From contig MIAY01000038.1 in NCBI GenBank assembly GCA_001829315.1, forward strand, positions 18,198-82,197: DNA of 64,000 nt, read 5' to 3'. This stretch comes from Spirochaetes bacterium GWE1_32_154. Its GTDB lineage: Bacteria > Spirochaetota > GWE2-31-10. Of this stretch, positions 17,604 to 26,187 are shown in pieces. Under the pieces are notes generated by a model that worked only from the letters and a program-made list of their open reading frames with translations, ran no database searches and was not told where the DNA came from. Positions within the stretch are counted from its first letter, which is position 1. Each line of letters starts with the position of its first letter. The position numbers were made by a program, and so were the translations under genes.

Positions 17604-18644
17604 ATGATAAAAAATATAACAGGCATTTTTTTTATGTTTTTAATTTTATCCTGTACCGGTAAAAGTTCTGCTTCACCAGCTGAAAAAAAGCAATTACCTG
17701 CTCGTGTTGAAAATCTTTCAGTTCCTTCGGGTTTTGATAATCAATATGCACAAAATATCAAATCAGGAAAACCTGTTCATTTTACAAAACCAATGTTACG
17801 AATTATGAATTTTACAATACCTGCACGATTTACTGAAGCAATTAATGATAAAACATTCAAAATGGATGATATATTAAAAAGTGATTTAGCATCTACAGGC
17901 AGGTATATTATTCTAGGTACTGAAGATGATATTATGGCTGCTATTAAAGAACAGAATAAGATTGGTTATGATGAATTTAAAGATGACGGCAGTGTCACTA
18001 TGGGCGAATTAAAAATTGCAGGGTATACGTTAACCGGATCTATAGCAGAATCATATCCTATAGTGAATCAAATTGGCGGACATTTTTCATTAAAAGTAGC
18101 AGTATCAGCCTCAATCACCATAACTAATGTTAATACGGGTGTAATAGAATTTACAAAAACAATTAAAAGTGAGAAGGAAGAATTGCTGTTTGTAAGTGCT
18201 GATGGTGTTATTATTAAGGGGCCACGAAATTTAACAGATAAACCTATTAATTCAATTAATGCTACCGGTAAAGATATAGATCTTGGACCACAATATAGAG
18301 ATGCATTAAGAAACTCAGTTGCTGATATTATCGCTGTTATTGAAGAACGGTTTCCATTAATGGGTGAGGTTATTGCGATTAATGATAATTCAGTAATTAC
18401 TACCATCTCTTTAGAACATGGAATAAAAGAAGGTGATTATTTATTTATTGTACGACTTGGTGATGAATTAAAAGATAGTTCAGGTAAAACACTTGGTTTT
18501 AATAAACAAGTAATAGGTGCTTCACAAGTTACATCTGTAGAAAACGGTATGTCAAATAGCAAAATTGTGAAATTGAAAGATACTTCATTGGGTATAGTAA
18601 AAGGCGACATTGTAATTTCAATGCCATCCGGTTATGCAAACTAA
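17604..18644 (+). CDS. CsgG/FlgT-like outer-membrane lipoprotein
   Basis: The N-terminus is a lipoprotein signal with lipobox LILSC (Cys at about residue 17). Residues ~65-240 resemble the CsgG/HfaB/LpoB-type fold: an RIMNFTIPARFTEA strand, SDLASTGRYIILGTEDDIMAAIKEQ, and AGYTLTGSIAES. The C-terminal ~80 residues (GEVIAINDN, EHGIKEGDYLFIVRLG) look like the FlgT C-terminal module that associates with the flagellar basal body. It may be an outer-membrane or flagellar-collar accessory protein, but the exact role is not provable here. AAAGGAG precedes the start. It is convergent with a PilZ gene. Confidence 0.75.
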   Translation: MIKNITGIFFMFLILSCTGKSSASPAEKKQLPARVENLSVPSGFDNQYAQNIKSGKPVHFTKPMLRIMNFTIPARFTEAINDKTFKMDDILKSDLASTGRYIILGTEDDIMAAIKEQNKIGYDEFKDDGSVTMGELKIAGYTLTGSIAESYPIVNQIGGHFSLKVAVSASITITNVNTGVIEFTKTIKSEKEELLFVSADGVIIKGPRNLTDKPINSINATGKDIDLGPQYRDALRNSVADIIAVIEERFPLMGEVIAINDNSVITTISLEHGIKEGDYLFIVRLGDELKDSSGKTLGFNKQVIGASQVTSVENGMSNSKIVKLKDTSLGIVKGDIVISMPSGYAN

Positions 18645-18664
18645 TAATAGATAAGGATTCTAAG

Positions 18665-18713
18665 CATAACGACTTATTTTCTTTGAATAGAATGAGTCGT
18701 TATGTATCTTTTT
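18665..18713 (+). terminator. Rho-independent terminator
   Basis: CATAACGACTTATT (18665-18678) pairs with AATGAGTCGTTATG (18691-18704), one G-T pair, and is followed by TATCTTTTT. It ends the CsgG-like gene and overlaps the last codons and stop of the convergent PilZ gene. Confidence 0.8.
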
Positions 18714-19672
18714 AAGTACTCATGAAGTTTATATTTATCCTCAATGGTGAAAAAGAAAAGCATACCATATTCATAATATCCTGTATTTGATATAAACGAT
18801 TTAGAAATATAGCACCTGATATTTTCAAAATTAAAAAGAATAGAATCAATTTCTTCAGAAAACGAAATTTTATACGTAAAATTTTTTTTAAGTTGCTTTT
18901 CTGATTTTATTTTTACCCCCTCAGTTGATAGATCCATAATTTGTATTGATAATGGCTCCTCGAACCATGTTGAAATTAATGTGGCATTGAGGTTATTCAT
19001 ATTATGACGTTGATATCTTCTTTCATTGGTAACTTTAAATTGTTTCGGTCGAAGAAAAACAAGTTGTTTCCCTGGTATTATTGACTTTAAAGACGTTTGA
19101 CCCGAAATAAATAATGAGTTAATCACATAGTTAATTGATATTTTTAAACCTTTTTCATATGAAATTGGTGATATAGTAACAAATTTTGCAGTAATATAAT
19201 GAGCATTTGTATCAGTTACAATTGTTTCTACGATATAATGTTTATCCTGATAAATAAAATCAATTTCAATTTTTGTGTTTTTAATTAATGGGTAATATTT
19301 TTCCTGTAGTTTTTTTATGTCATTTTTCGGAATTAGAAATTTATTTGAATTTTTAAAAAGCCATTCGCTGAATAATTCATATTCAGCGTCAGGTATATTT
19401 TGAGAAAATAAGCTGTCTTTTTTATATTCTTCTATCAACTCAAATAATACTTTTCTTTGAAGGGGATTAAATTTTTTAATTAGTGGCATTGTTGTAGTAT
19501 TTTTAATAAAAAAAAATGAATGTAATGATAAAGTTGAAAAATCGATTTTTTTATAAATTTTATAAAAAATAAAAAGTAAAAGAATGAAAAGAATTATTCC
19601 TAAAATTGGAAGAAGCAATTCATTTTTTGACTGAAGGCCACTACTAAAACTTTCTTTAAACGACTCACCCAT
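18674..19672 (-). CDS. Membrane-anchored PilZ-domain protein (c-di-GMP receptor)
   Basis: One hydrophobic helix lies at about residues 18-36, followed by a helical cytoplasmic region. A YcgR-like barrel comes next, and then the PilZ domain with the RxxxR motif in ERRYQRH and DLSTEGVKI (DxSxxG). Both motifs needed for c-di-GMP binding are present. The layout resembles spirochaetal and flagellar-brake PilZ proteins that tune motility. The ATG at 19672 has GGAGG eight bases upstream; an ATG five codons earlier contains that same GGAGG and lacks a site of its own. It ends inside the terminator of the convergent CsgG/FlgT-like gene. Confidence 0.88.
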   Translation of the reverse strand: MGESFKESFSSGLQSKNELLLPILGIILFILLLFIFYKIYKKIDFSTLSLHSFFFIKNTTTMPLIKKFNPLQRKVLFELIEEYKKDSLFSQNIPDAEYELFSEWLFKNSNKFLIPKNDIKKLQEKYYPLIKNTKIEIDFIYQDKHYIVETIVTDTNAHYITAKFVTISPISYEKGLKISINYVINSLFISGQTSLKSIIPGKQLVFLRPKQFKVTNERRYQRHNMNNLNATLISTWFEEPLSIQIMDLSTEGVKIKSEKQLKKNFTYKISFSEEIDSILFNFENIRCYISKSFISNTGYYEYGMLFFFTIEDKYKLHEYLKRYITTHSIQRK

Positions 19673-19766
19673 TATTTTATCCTCCATAGATTAGAGGTCT
19701 CTATAATTAATAGTATAATGCTAAAAAATATTTTGCAATAGAATAGTTAAAAATAAAACATTTTTT

Positions 19767-20657
19767 TTAATTACTCATGTCAACGCCAAAAATATCGAGC
19801 ATTCTTTCCAATTCATCAAGCGTAAAGTATTCAATGGTGATTTTACCTTTTTTTGATGAACCGGAAATTGCTACTTTTGCTTGTATTTTTGATGATATTT
19901 TCTCTTCAGCAATTTTTATTTCAATTTCTTTTTCATATTTAGATGATTGGGATTTGCTTTTTGATGCTTTTGAATCAGATATCCATTTTTTTGCTGAATT
20001 CTCTGCTTCTCTGACTGATAAATTGTTTTCAATAACATAGTTCGCAAATGATAAATGTTTTTCTTTTTCCGGGATTGATAAAATACTTCTGGCATGACCG
20101 GCAGTTATTTTACCATCAATGATCCATTTTTGAATTTGAACATCAAGATTAAGAAGTCTTAATGTATTTGTAATTGATGTCCTGCTTTTTCCGATACGTT
20201 CAGCTAAATGATCATGAGTCATATTGTATGTTTCAATAAGACTTTGAAATGCAATTGCTTCTTCTATAGTGTTTAAATCTTCTCTTTGAATATTTTCTAC
20301 TATTGACATTTCAAATTGCTCTTTTTTTGAAAGATCTTTAATTATCGCCGGAATTTTCTCAAGGCCGGCGAGTTTAGAGGCTCTATATCTTCTCTCACCT
20401 GCGATTATTATATATTTTCCATCTTCCTTGTATACCGAAATCGGTTGTATTACACCAAAGTTTTTTATTGATTGGGATAAGTTATGTAATGCATCGATAT
20501 CAAATTCTTTTCTTGGCTGATTTGGATTTGCGATAATTTCATCGATATTTAATTCAACAAAACCAGCTGTTACAGCAGAATTTATATCATCAGTTTCATG
20601 GACATTCATAGCCATTAACGCATCAATTCCCATTCCAAGACCTTTATTCTTCGCCAT
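19767..20657 (-). CDS. parB: Chromosome-partitioning protein ParB/Spo0J
   Basis: This 296-aa ParB has the CTPase/N-terminal domain with GERRYRA (box II) and QPRKEFD. The central HTH is THDHLAERIGKSRTSITN, with NTLRLLNL following, and the C-terminal dimerisation segment includes EYFTLDELERML. It binds parS and loads as a CTP-dependent clamp for origin segregation with ParA. The ATG at 20657 has AGGAG eight bases upstream within the end of parA, and the genes overlap by 14 bases; an upstream ATG (20675) is less likely. No full parS (TGTTTCACGTGAAACA-like) was noticed in the window. Confidence 0.95.
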   Translation of the reverse strand: MAKNKGLGMGIDALMAMNVHETDDINSAVTAGFVELNIDEIIANPNQPRKEFDIDALHNLSQSIKNFGVIQPISVYKEDGKYIIIAGERRYRASKLAGLEKIPAIIKDLSKKEQFEMSIVENIQREDLNTIEEAIAFQSLIETYNMTHDHLAERIGKSRTSITNTLRLLNLDVQIQKWIIDGKITAGHARSILSIPEKEKHLSFANYVIENNLSVREAENSAKKWISDSKASKSKSQSSKYEKEIEIKIAEEKISSKIQAKVAISGSSKKGKITIEYFTLDELERMLDIFGVDMSN

Positions 20658-21405
20658 CAATAAACTCCTTTGCAAGTTGCTGATAAGCTTTTGCTCCAGT
20701 TGACATTACGTCATGAATAACAACAGGTAAACCAAATGATGGTGCTTCTGCTATTCGAATATTTCTTGGAATCATTGTTTTATATACTTTTTTTCCAAAA
20801 TAACCGATTACATTTTTTGTTACATCATCGGTCAGATGAGTTCTTTTATCTAACATTGTTAATACAACTCCTTCTATTTGAAGTCGTGGATTTAAATCTT
20901 TCTTAACAATATTAATAGTATGAATAAGCTGTGTTAACCCCTCAAGTGCAAAAAACTCAGTTTGTATTGGGATGAGAACAGCGTCAGATGCTGTTAATCC
21001 ATTGAGAGTTAATACTCCGAGTGATGGAGGGCAATCTATAAAAATGTAATCATATCTTGTTTTTAATTGATCAGTAATTTTTTTTAAATAAAAATTACAA
21101 TTTTCTACATTTGCTAATTCAACAGTAGCGCCTGATAAATTTATATTTGCAGGTATAACATCGCAGTTTTCAATTTGTGATTTAATTATACATTCATCAA
21201 CATTTTTTCCGGATAAAAGAATTTCATATATAGTATTTTTATCTTTAGGAATTCCTAAACCTGAACTGCAATTACCTTGAGGGTCAAAATCAATGATAAG
21301 AACCTTTTTCCCAAGTAATGCAAGGCATACACTTAAATTTATTGAGGTCGTTGTTTTTCCGACTCCACCTTTTTGATTTGCTATCGTTATTACTCTATTT
21401 TTCAT
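20644..21405 (-). CDS. parA: Chromosome-partitioning ATPase ParA/Soj
   Basis: This 253-aa deviant-Walker ATPase has KGGVGKTTTSINLS (signature Lys plus P-loop), Walker A' IDFDPQGNCSSGLG and Walker B YIFIDCPPSLG. It would form ATP-dependent dimers on nucleoid DNA and position ParB-parS complexes. The lack of an N-terminal HTH marks it as the chromosomal Soj type. It overlaps parB and sits 16 bases downstream of the MMPL gene on the same strand. Confidence 0.96.
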   Translation of the reverse strand: MKNRVITIANQKGGVGKTTTSINLSVCLALLGKKVLIIDFDPQGNCSSGLGIPKDKNTIYEILLSGKNVDECIIKSQIENCDVIPANINLSGATVELANVENCNFYLKKITDQLKTRYDYIFIDCPPSLGVLTLNGLTASDAVLIPIQTEFFALEGLTQLIHTINIVKKDLNPRLQIEGVVLTMLDKRTHLTDDVTKNVIGYFGKKVYKTMIPRNIRIAEAPSFGLPVVIHDVMSTGAKAYQQLAKEFIDGEE

Positions 21406-21421
21406 TATAACTCCGTTATTA

Positions 21422-23833
21422 TTATTTCTTTAATGATTTAATTCTATCGATCATCATAATAAATGACGGTAGAATCAATAATGTCGCTATCGTGCAGTTC
21501 AACATAGAAATACTTATTAATAAACCAAAAAAGAAAACCGGTCTGAATGTTGATATAAGAAATACAAGAAATCCAGCTATAAGTGCAAGAGATGCAAAAA
21601 AGATTGGTCTTGAAGTAAATGCAAGTGTTCTTTCTAATGCTTCTTTTGTTGATAGTTTTTCTTTTTTTGCTTTTCTGAAATTTAAAATAAAATGCAAAGA
21701 TGAATCAATGCCGACTCCCATTGAAATTGCACCAATCATAATTGTCGCTGCGTCAAGTGATATATTAAATAAAGACATTATTGAAAAATTCATCATGATG
21801 CCAAATAATAGTGGAATTGTTGAAATAATTGCGTAAAAAAATGATTTGAAAATTATCATTGTTACTACAATAATTAAGAAAAAAGTAAAGGCAAGTGAAC
21901 CAATTTGATCTTCAAATAAATATTTTGATATTTTTGACAGTAAAATAATTTCGCCCCATGTTTCAATTTTGATGTTTGGATATTTTTCTTCAATTTTTCT
22001 GAAATTATCATTATAGAATTGATTAATTGCTGCAAGTTCCTGTTCAGTAATTACATAACCAACTTTTTCTCTATCAGAATATGTTCTGACCTGTATATTT
22101 ATTGCTGATAAATCTTTATTGATAATACTATTTATTTGTGCGTTTTTAGAAGCAAATATAAGATTATAAAATCTATCAATTATACTTTGATCTTCAGGAA
22201 TCCCTTCCAGATCATTAACAATTTTATTTATGTCTTCAATCATAGTAACAGGTGATAATCTCCAACCTGTTAGAATCTGACCATTTAAACCAGGATTATC
22301 ATTAATAAAAGTTTCAATTTCCTGAGCAATAAGTAATCCCTCTCTGGTTCTAAAAAAATTTGGAATATTTTCTTTAGATTTTATACTTACATTAAAACTG
22401 ACAGTACCTTTAAAATTCTTTTGAAGAAATACCATACTCTTTTTTACCGGGTCTGAGTTTTTAAAAAAATTTGCAGCATTAGTTTCTATTTTGATATTAT
22501 TTAATGTAAAAGCAAATAAAAAAATACTGCCAATAAATAAAGTTATCCAAATCATATAATATGGAATAACAATTTTTTGTATTAAATTAAGAATTTTAGA
22601 AAAGAAATCATTTTTTACAGAATGAAGATGTTCATCTTTCGGCGGTGTTAAATTTACTAAAACTTTGCTTAATAAAAAGAATGTAAAGAACAATGTAAAT
22701 AGAATACTGATTATAATCCAAACACCAAAAGTTCTAATTGAATCCATTTTAGCAGTAAAAAAAGAAGCAAAACCAATAATTGTTGTTACTGCTGCCATTG
22801 ATATCGTTGGAAATATTGCCTTGGTAGAACTGATTACTAATTTGCTTCGATCTTTTTCTTTTGAATGTAAATAATATGAATTGATATAATGAAGGGTATA
22901 AGAACTGCCTAATGTTAAAACCAATGGAGGAATAAGGATTCCAACTACATTAAGAGATTGTCGCATCCATCCCATAAGACCCAGTGTCCATATTAAACTC
23001 ATAACCATACCAAGCATTGGAAGGAATGTTCCTCTAAATGATCTGAAATTTAGAAATAAAACAAAAATCATCATAATAATTGCAGGTATAATTAAAGCAA
23101 CTATATCACGCATCATATATTTTTTTGATTTAGATTCATAAATAGGTACACCAGCTGTATAAATATTAAAATCTTTTTGATATTTCATATACACTTTTTC
23201 GATTTCATCACAAAATCGAACTCTTGTTAATAATGAGTCACCATAGTTTTTTCCAAAAAGTTTTTCACCAATAAAATGGTATATATTTTTTTTCTCGATT
23301 CCCTTAATTATTGCTGTTTCATTCATATTGATGAGAATCCCTATACTTTTTTTGTCATATGACAAAACTGAGCCGATCAAATATCTGTTTTGTGAAATCT
23401 CATTTAAAATAGTGTCCATATTTCCAAGTGAAGAACCCGAATATACGGTTTTGGGAATAAATGTATTGCCAACCTTTTTAAAGTATACCGCATTAAATGG
23501 TGATAAAATAGAAGAAACTAATTTTGCACCTTTATATTCAATATTCTCTAGCTCTTTGCATAATTGTTTTAATTGTTTATATTCAGAATCTGTCATCTCT
23601 GTAAATTCGACTGATAAAAATATAGAGCTGTCAGATGAAGGAAAGTCTTTTTTATAATTAGCAATTTTTTCTTTTTCTGCTATTGTTTGAGGGTTTACCG
23701 GTAATAGCTTCGTCACATCGCTGTCTATTTCTAAATATGACATACCAATAATCATAAAGAATGTTATTATGATTATTAATGTGTAAAAGATGCCATTTGT
23801 TATTTTGTTTTTTGGTAAATAAAATCTGTCCAT
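21422..23833 (-). CDS. RND superfamily exporter, MMPL/HAE3 (patched-like) type
   Basis: This ~803-aa membrane protein has the duplicated 1+5 helix layout: helix 1 near residue 20, a periplasmic domain, helices 2-6, then a repeat with helix 7, a second periplasmic domain and helices 8-12. The GxxxD proton-relay motif appears in helix 10 as MGVGIDSSLHF, and the first half has LGSSYTLHY. Members move hydrophobic or lipid substrates using the proton gradient; no substrate is evident. The ATG at 23833 has AGGA seven bases upstream. A longer frame to 24034 would run into the divergent neighbour and is rejected. parA follows. Confidence 0.9.
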   Translation of the reverse strand: MDRFYLPKNKITNGIFYTLIIIITFFMIIGMSYLEIDSDVTKLLPVNPQTIAEKEKIANYKKDFPSSDSSIFLSVEFTEMTDSEYKQLKQLCKELENIEYKGAKLVSSILSPFNAVYFKKVGNTFIPKTVYSGSSLGNMDTILNEISQNRYLIGSVLSYDKKSIGILINMNETAIIKGIEKKNIYHFIGEKLFGKNYGDSLLTRVRFCDEIEKVYMKYQKDFNIYTAGVPIYESKSKKYMMRDIVALIIPAIIMMIFVLFLNFRSFRGTFLPMLGMVMSLIWTLGLMGWMRQSLNVVGILIPPLVLTLGSSYTLHYINSYYLHSKEKDRSKLVISSTKAIFPTISMAAVTTIIGFASFFTAKMDSIRTFGVWIIISILFTLFFTFFLLSKVLVNLTPPKDEHLHSVKNDFFSKILNLIQKIVIPYYMIWITLFIGSIFLFAFTLNNIKIETNAANFFKNSDPVKKSMVFLQKNFKGTVSFNVSIKSKENIPNFFRTREGLLIAQEIETFINDNPGLNGQILTGWRLSPVTMIEDINKIVNDLEGIPEDQSIIDRFYNLIFASKNAQINSIINKDLSAINIQVRTYSDREKVGYVITEQELAAINQFYNDNFRKIEEKYPNIKIETWGEIILLSKISKYLFEDQIGSLAFTFFLIIVVTMIIFKSFFYAIISTIPLLFGIMMNFSIMSLFNISLDAATIMIGAISMGVGIDSSLHFILNFRKAKKEKLSTKEALERTLAFTSRPIFFASLALIAGFLVFLISTFRPVFFFGLLISISMLNCTIATLLILPSFIMMIDRIKSLKK

Positions 23834-23991
23834 TTGTATGTCCTGTTTTTTTAGAGGATGTAATAATAAAAGTTGATTATAACATAAATTTACGATCTTA
23901 AAAAGATATTTAAGAATTTTTCTTTTATTAAAAAGAAATATAAACTTGACTGAATGACATAAAATATTATAATGTTTTTTTGGAGATTTTA

Positions 23992-24411
23992 ATGAATGAA
24001 TCAGTAGTAGAATGTTCTCATGAACTTGTGACAAAAAATCGCAGGTTTGAAAGTTTATACTCTAAAATAGTATTAGGTTATTTTGTTCTTGTTTTATTAT
24101 TTATTTTTGTGTTTCAAAGATTTTTCCCGCATATTTATATACAGTTGTTTTTTAGGATTTTTATCGCATTAATTGTTTTGATGTCATTAATTTTGCATCA
24201 TTTTTTAAAAGCGACTTATTTTCTTGTGAATAGAAAGTCAGTAGATTTTCTTTCTCAAATAATCAAAAATAAAAATATTGATATTTCTTCATTAACTTTT
24301 TCAGATATAGAAAAAATTATAAATGAAACTAATGATTTTTCACTCAGGGACAAAAAATCGATTTTATTAAATTTCAATAAACTCATTACGCAATATCGGA
24401 GCAATGTATGA
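23992..24411 (+). CDS. Uncharacterised small membrane protein
   Basis: This 139-aa protein has two hydrophobic helices (about residues 23-43 and 50-70) and a charged helical C-terminal half of ~65 residues. No family is recognised. The ATG at 23992 has GGAG six bases upstream; an earlier in-frame ATG at 23980 lacks spacing to a site. Its stop overlaps the glycosyltransferase start (ATGA), so the two are translationally coupled, which suggests a role in membrane glycolipid synthesis. Confidence 0.75.
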   Translation: MNESVVECSHELVTKNRRFESLYSKIVLGYFVLVLLFIFVFQRFFPHIYIQLFFRIFIALIVLMSLILHHFLKATYFLVNRKSVDFLSQIIKNKNIDISSLTFSDIEKIINETNDFSLRDKKSILLNFNKLITQYRSNV

Positions 24412-25604
24412 ATATAGCTATTTTTACTGATTGTTATATACCTATAAAGAATGGTGTTGTTACTTCTGTCAGGCAATTGAAAGAAGGATTAGAAGAAAAA
24501 GGGCATAATGTTATTATTGTTACTGTTGATGTCCCTAATTTTGAAGAAAAAGATCTTAGTGTTTATAGATTACCATCATTTGGTGCTTCATTTGGAAGCG
24601 GTACTGATACGCGGTTAGGTTCTTTTGTGAATCAAGGTGCTATAAATCGATTTTTAAAAAAGAAGGAAATACAACTAATTCATACTCATACAGAATTTGT
24701 AATGGGTTATTATGGTAAGAAAGCTGCAAAAAAATTAAAGATTCCTTGTATTCACACAACTCATACGATGTGGGAAGAGTATAGACATTATGTTCTAAAC
24801 GGTAAATTAATTTCTAGAAATATGGCTAGAAAAATTATCAGCACCTATTTAAAAGGCATTTATGGTATAGTATCTCCTTCAATTAAGGCACAAAATTACT
24901 ATAGAGATTTAACTCCTCATATCCCTTCGGTAGTTATTAATAACGGAATAGATGTTGCTAAATTTAAATCCTCAGTAATAACCGAGAATGAAGTCAGTCA
25001 ACTGAAAAAAGAATTTAATTTAAAGAAAAATGATAAAATAATATTATTTGTTGGCAGGATAGGGCGGGAAAAACGAGTCATTGATTTATTGAATATTGTT
25101 TCATCAATTTTGAAAGCTGATTCTCAAATTAAATTGATATATACCGGTACGGGGCCACAAATGCAACAGTTAGCTGATAATGCAAAAAATTTGGGAATTA
25201 GTAAACAGGTTGTTTTTACCGGGTTTGTTAATTGGGAGTTGGTTTATCAATTATATTCTATTTCAGATCTTTTTGTAACGGCATCATTAAGTGAAGTTCA
25301 ACCAATGACACTAATTGAAGCAACTATGTGTGGTTTGCCGATTATTTGTAGAAAAGATGAGAGTTATATGGATTTAGTTACTGAAAGTGTTAATGGTTTC
25401 TTACTTGACAACGATTATGATATGACAAAAAAGATTTCTGAATTATTATATGATGATGTGAAAAGGAAAAAGTTTTCAGACGAAAGTTACAAAAGTTCAG
25501 AGAGATTTACTGCAGAGAATCATGTCAATAGAATGGAAAAATTTTATACTCAAGTTGTTAGAAGTTATCCTGATACACTTGAAGTCGATTCTATTTTTTT
25601 ATAA
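24408..25604 (+). CDS. Family 4 glycosyltransferase, likely membrane glycolipid synthesis
   Basis: This 398-aa GT-B enzyme opens with IAIFTDCYIPIKNGVVTSV, typical of diacylglycerol glucosyltransferases. It has HTHTEFVMG and IHTTHTMWEEYRHY in the acceptor domain, VGRIGREKRVIDLL in the donor domain, and the EX7E motif SEVQPMTLIEA. Closest in pattern to alpha-monoglucosyldiacylglycerol synthases, it would transfer a sugar from UDP- or GDP-sugar to a lipid at the membrane. It overlaps a small membrane protein gene by 4 bases and overlaps the convergent DUF402 gene by 14 bases at its 3' end. Confidence 0.88.
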   Translation: MNIAIFTDCYIPIKNGVVTSVRQLKEGLEEKGHNVIIVTVDVPNFEEKDLSVYRLPSFGASFGSGTDTRLGSFVNQGAINRFLKKKEIQLIHTHTEFVMGYYGKKAAKKLKIPCIHTTHTMWEEYRHYVLNGKLISRNMARKIISTYLKGIYGIVSPSIKAQNYYRDLTPHIPSVVINNGIDVAKFKSSVITENEVSQLKKEFNLKKNDKIILFVGRIGREKRVIDLLNIVSSILKADSQIKLIYTGTGPQMQQLADNAKNLGISKQVVFTGFVNWELVYQLYSISDLFVTASLSEVQPMTLIEATMCGLPIICRKDESYMDLVTESVNGFLLDNDYDMTKKISELLYDDVKRKKFSDESYKSSERFTAENHVNRMEKFYTQVVRSYPDTLEVDSIFL

Positions 25605-26187
25605 GATTTATATATTCATTATTATTATATCTTTCCCACAAAGAAGGGTCTGTTTTTTCGTAATCTGTAAATATTTCATTAATTTTATTTCTTAAAATAC
25701 AGGATACTATAAAATGAGCTGTTTTTTCACTTGCTTCAATTTCATTTTTGGTAAATAAATTATCTCTGACTGCTTCGTTAAACTCATCATCATCAAGTAA
25801 AAATATGGTGTCAGTTTCAATAAGATAAAAAATATCAAGTTTAATATCAGTAACCAATACTGAGTTTGTATTGAATATTGCAGGGAGTGAAATATCAAAA
25901 TAATATGCTTTTAATATATTGTCGTCAGAATAAAATTCTAATAATGAATAAAATCTATCTGCATAAAAAAAACGCTTTCCTCTATACATTTCATTTTTAT
26001 GTAGAACTTTCTGACCATTAAGGTAAAAGTCTTTTTCATAATATTTTTTTGGAAATAAAAATTCACACACGAGAGTGTTTTTCTCGTGTGATATGAATTT
26101 TGAATTAGTGTATGTTACTAACTTAGGAGGTTTTATCCAGTATTCTATTACTGTTTCATTTTCCGTTGTTAAATTTGATTCTAACAT
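25591..26187 (-). CDS. DUF402 (FomD/Ntdp-like) domain protein
   Basis: The C-terminal half has the DUF402 pattern: KAYYFDISLPA, then TDIKLDIFYL and DDDEFNEAV, giving the conserved Tyr and acidic residues that bind Mg2+ in nucleoside tri/diphosphatases of this family. A role in hydrolysing a nucleoside diphosphate or phosphonate-nucleotide intermediate is plausible. It overlaps the aconitase gene 3' end by 32 bases in another frame and so is translationally coupled to it. A perfect 9-bp hairpin lies inside its coding region at 26066-26090. Confidence 0.72.
   Translation of the reverse strand: MLESNLTTENETVIEYWIKPPKLVTYTNSKFISHEKNTLVCEFLFPKKYYEKDFYLNGQKVLHKNEMYRGKRFFYADRFYSLLEFYSDDNILKAYYFDISLPAIFNTNSVLVTDIKLDIFYLIETDTIFLLDDDEFNEAVRDNLFTKNEIEASEKTAHFIVSCILRNKINEIFTDYEKTDPSLWERYNNNEYINLIKK

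Noticed and set aside
23834..24034. N-terminal extension of the MMPL protein
   Set aside because: No ribosome binding site, poor composition, and it would overlap the divergent gene starting at 23992.
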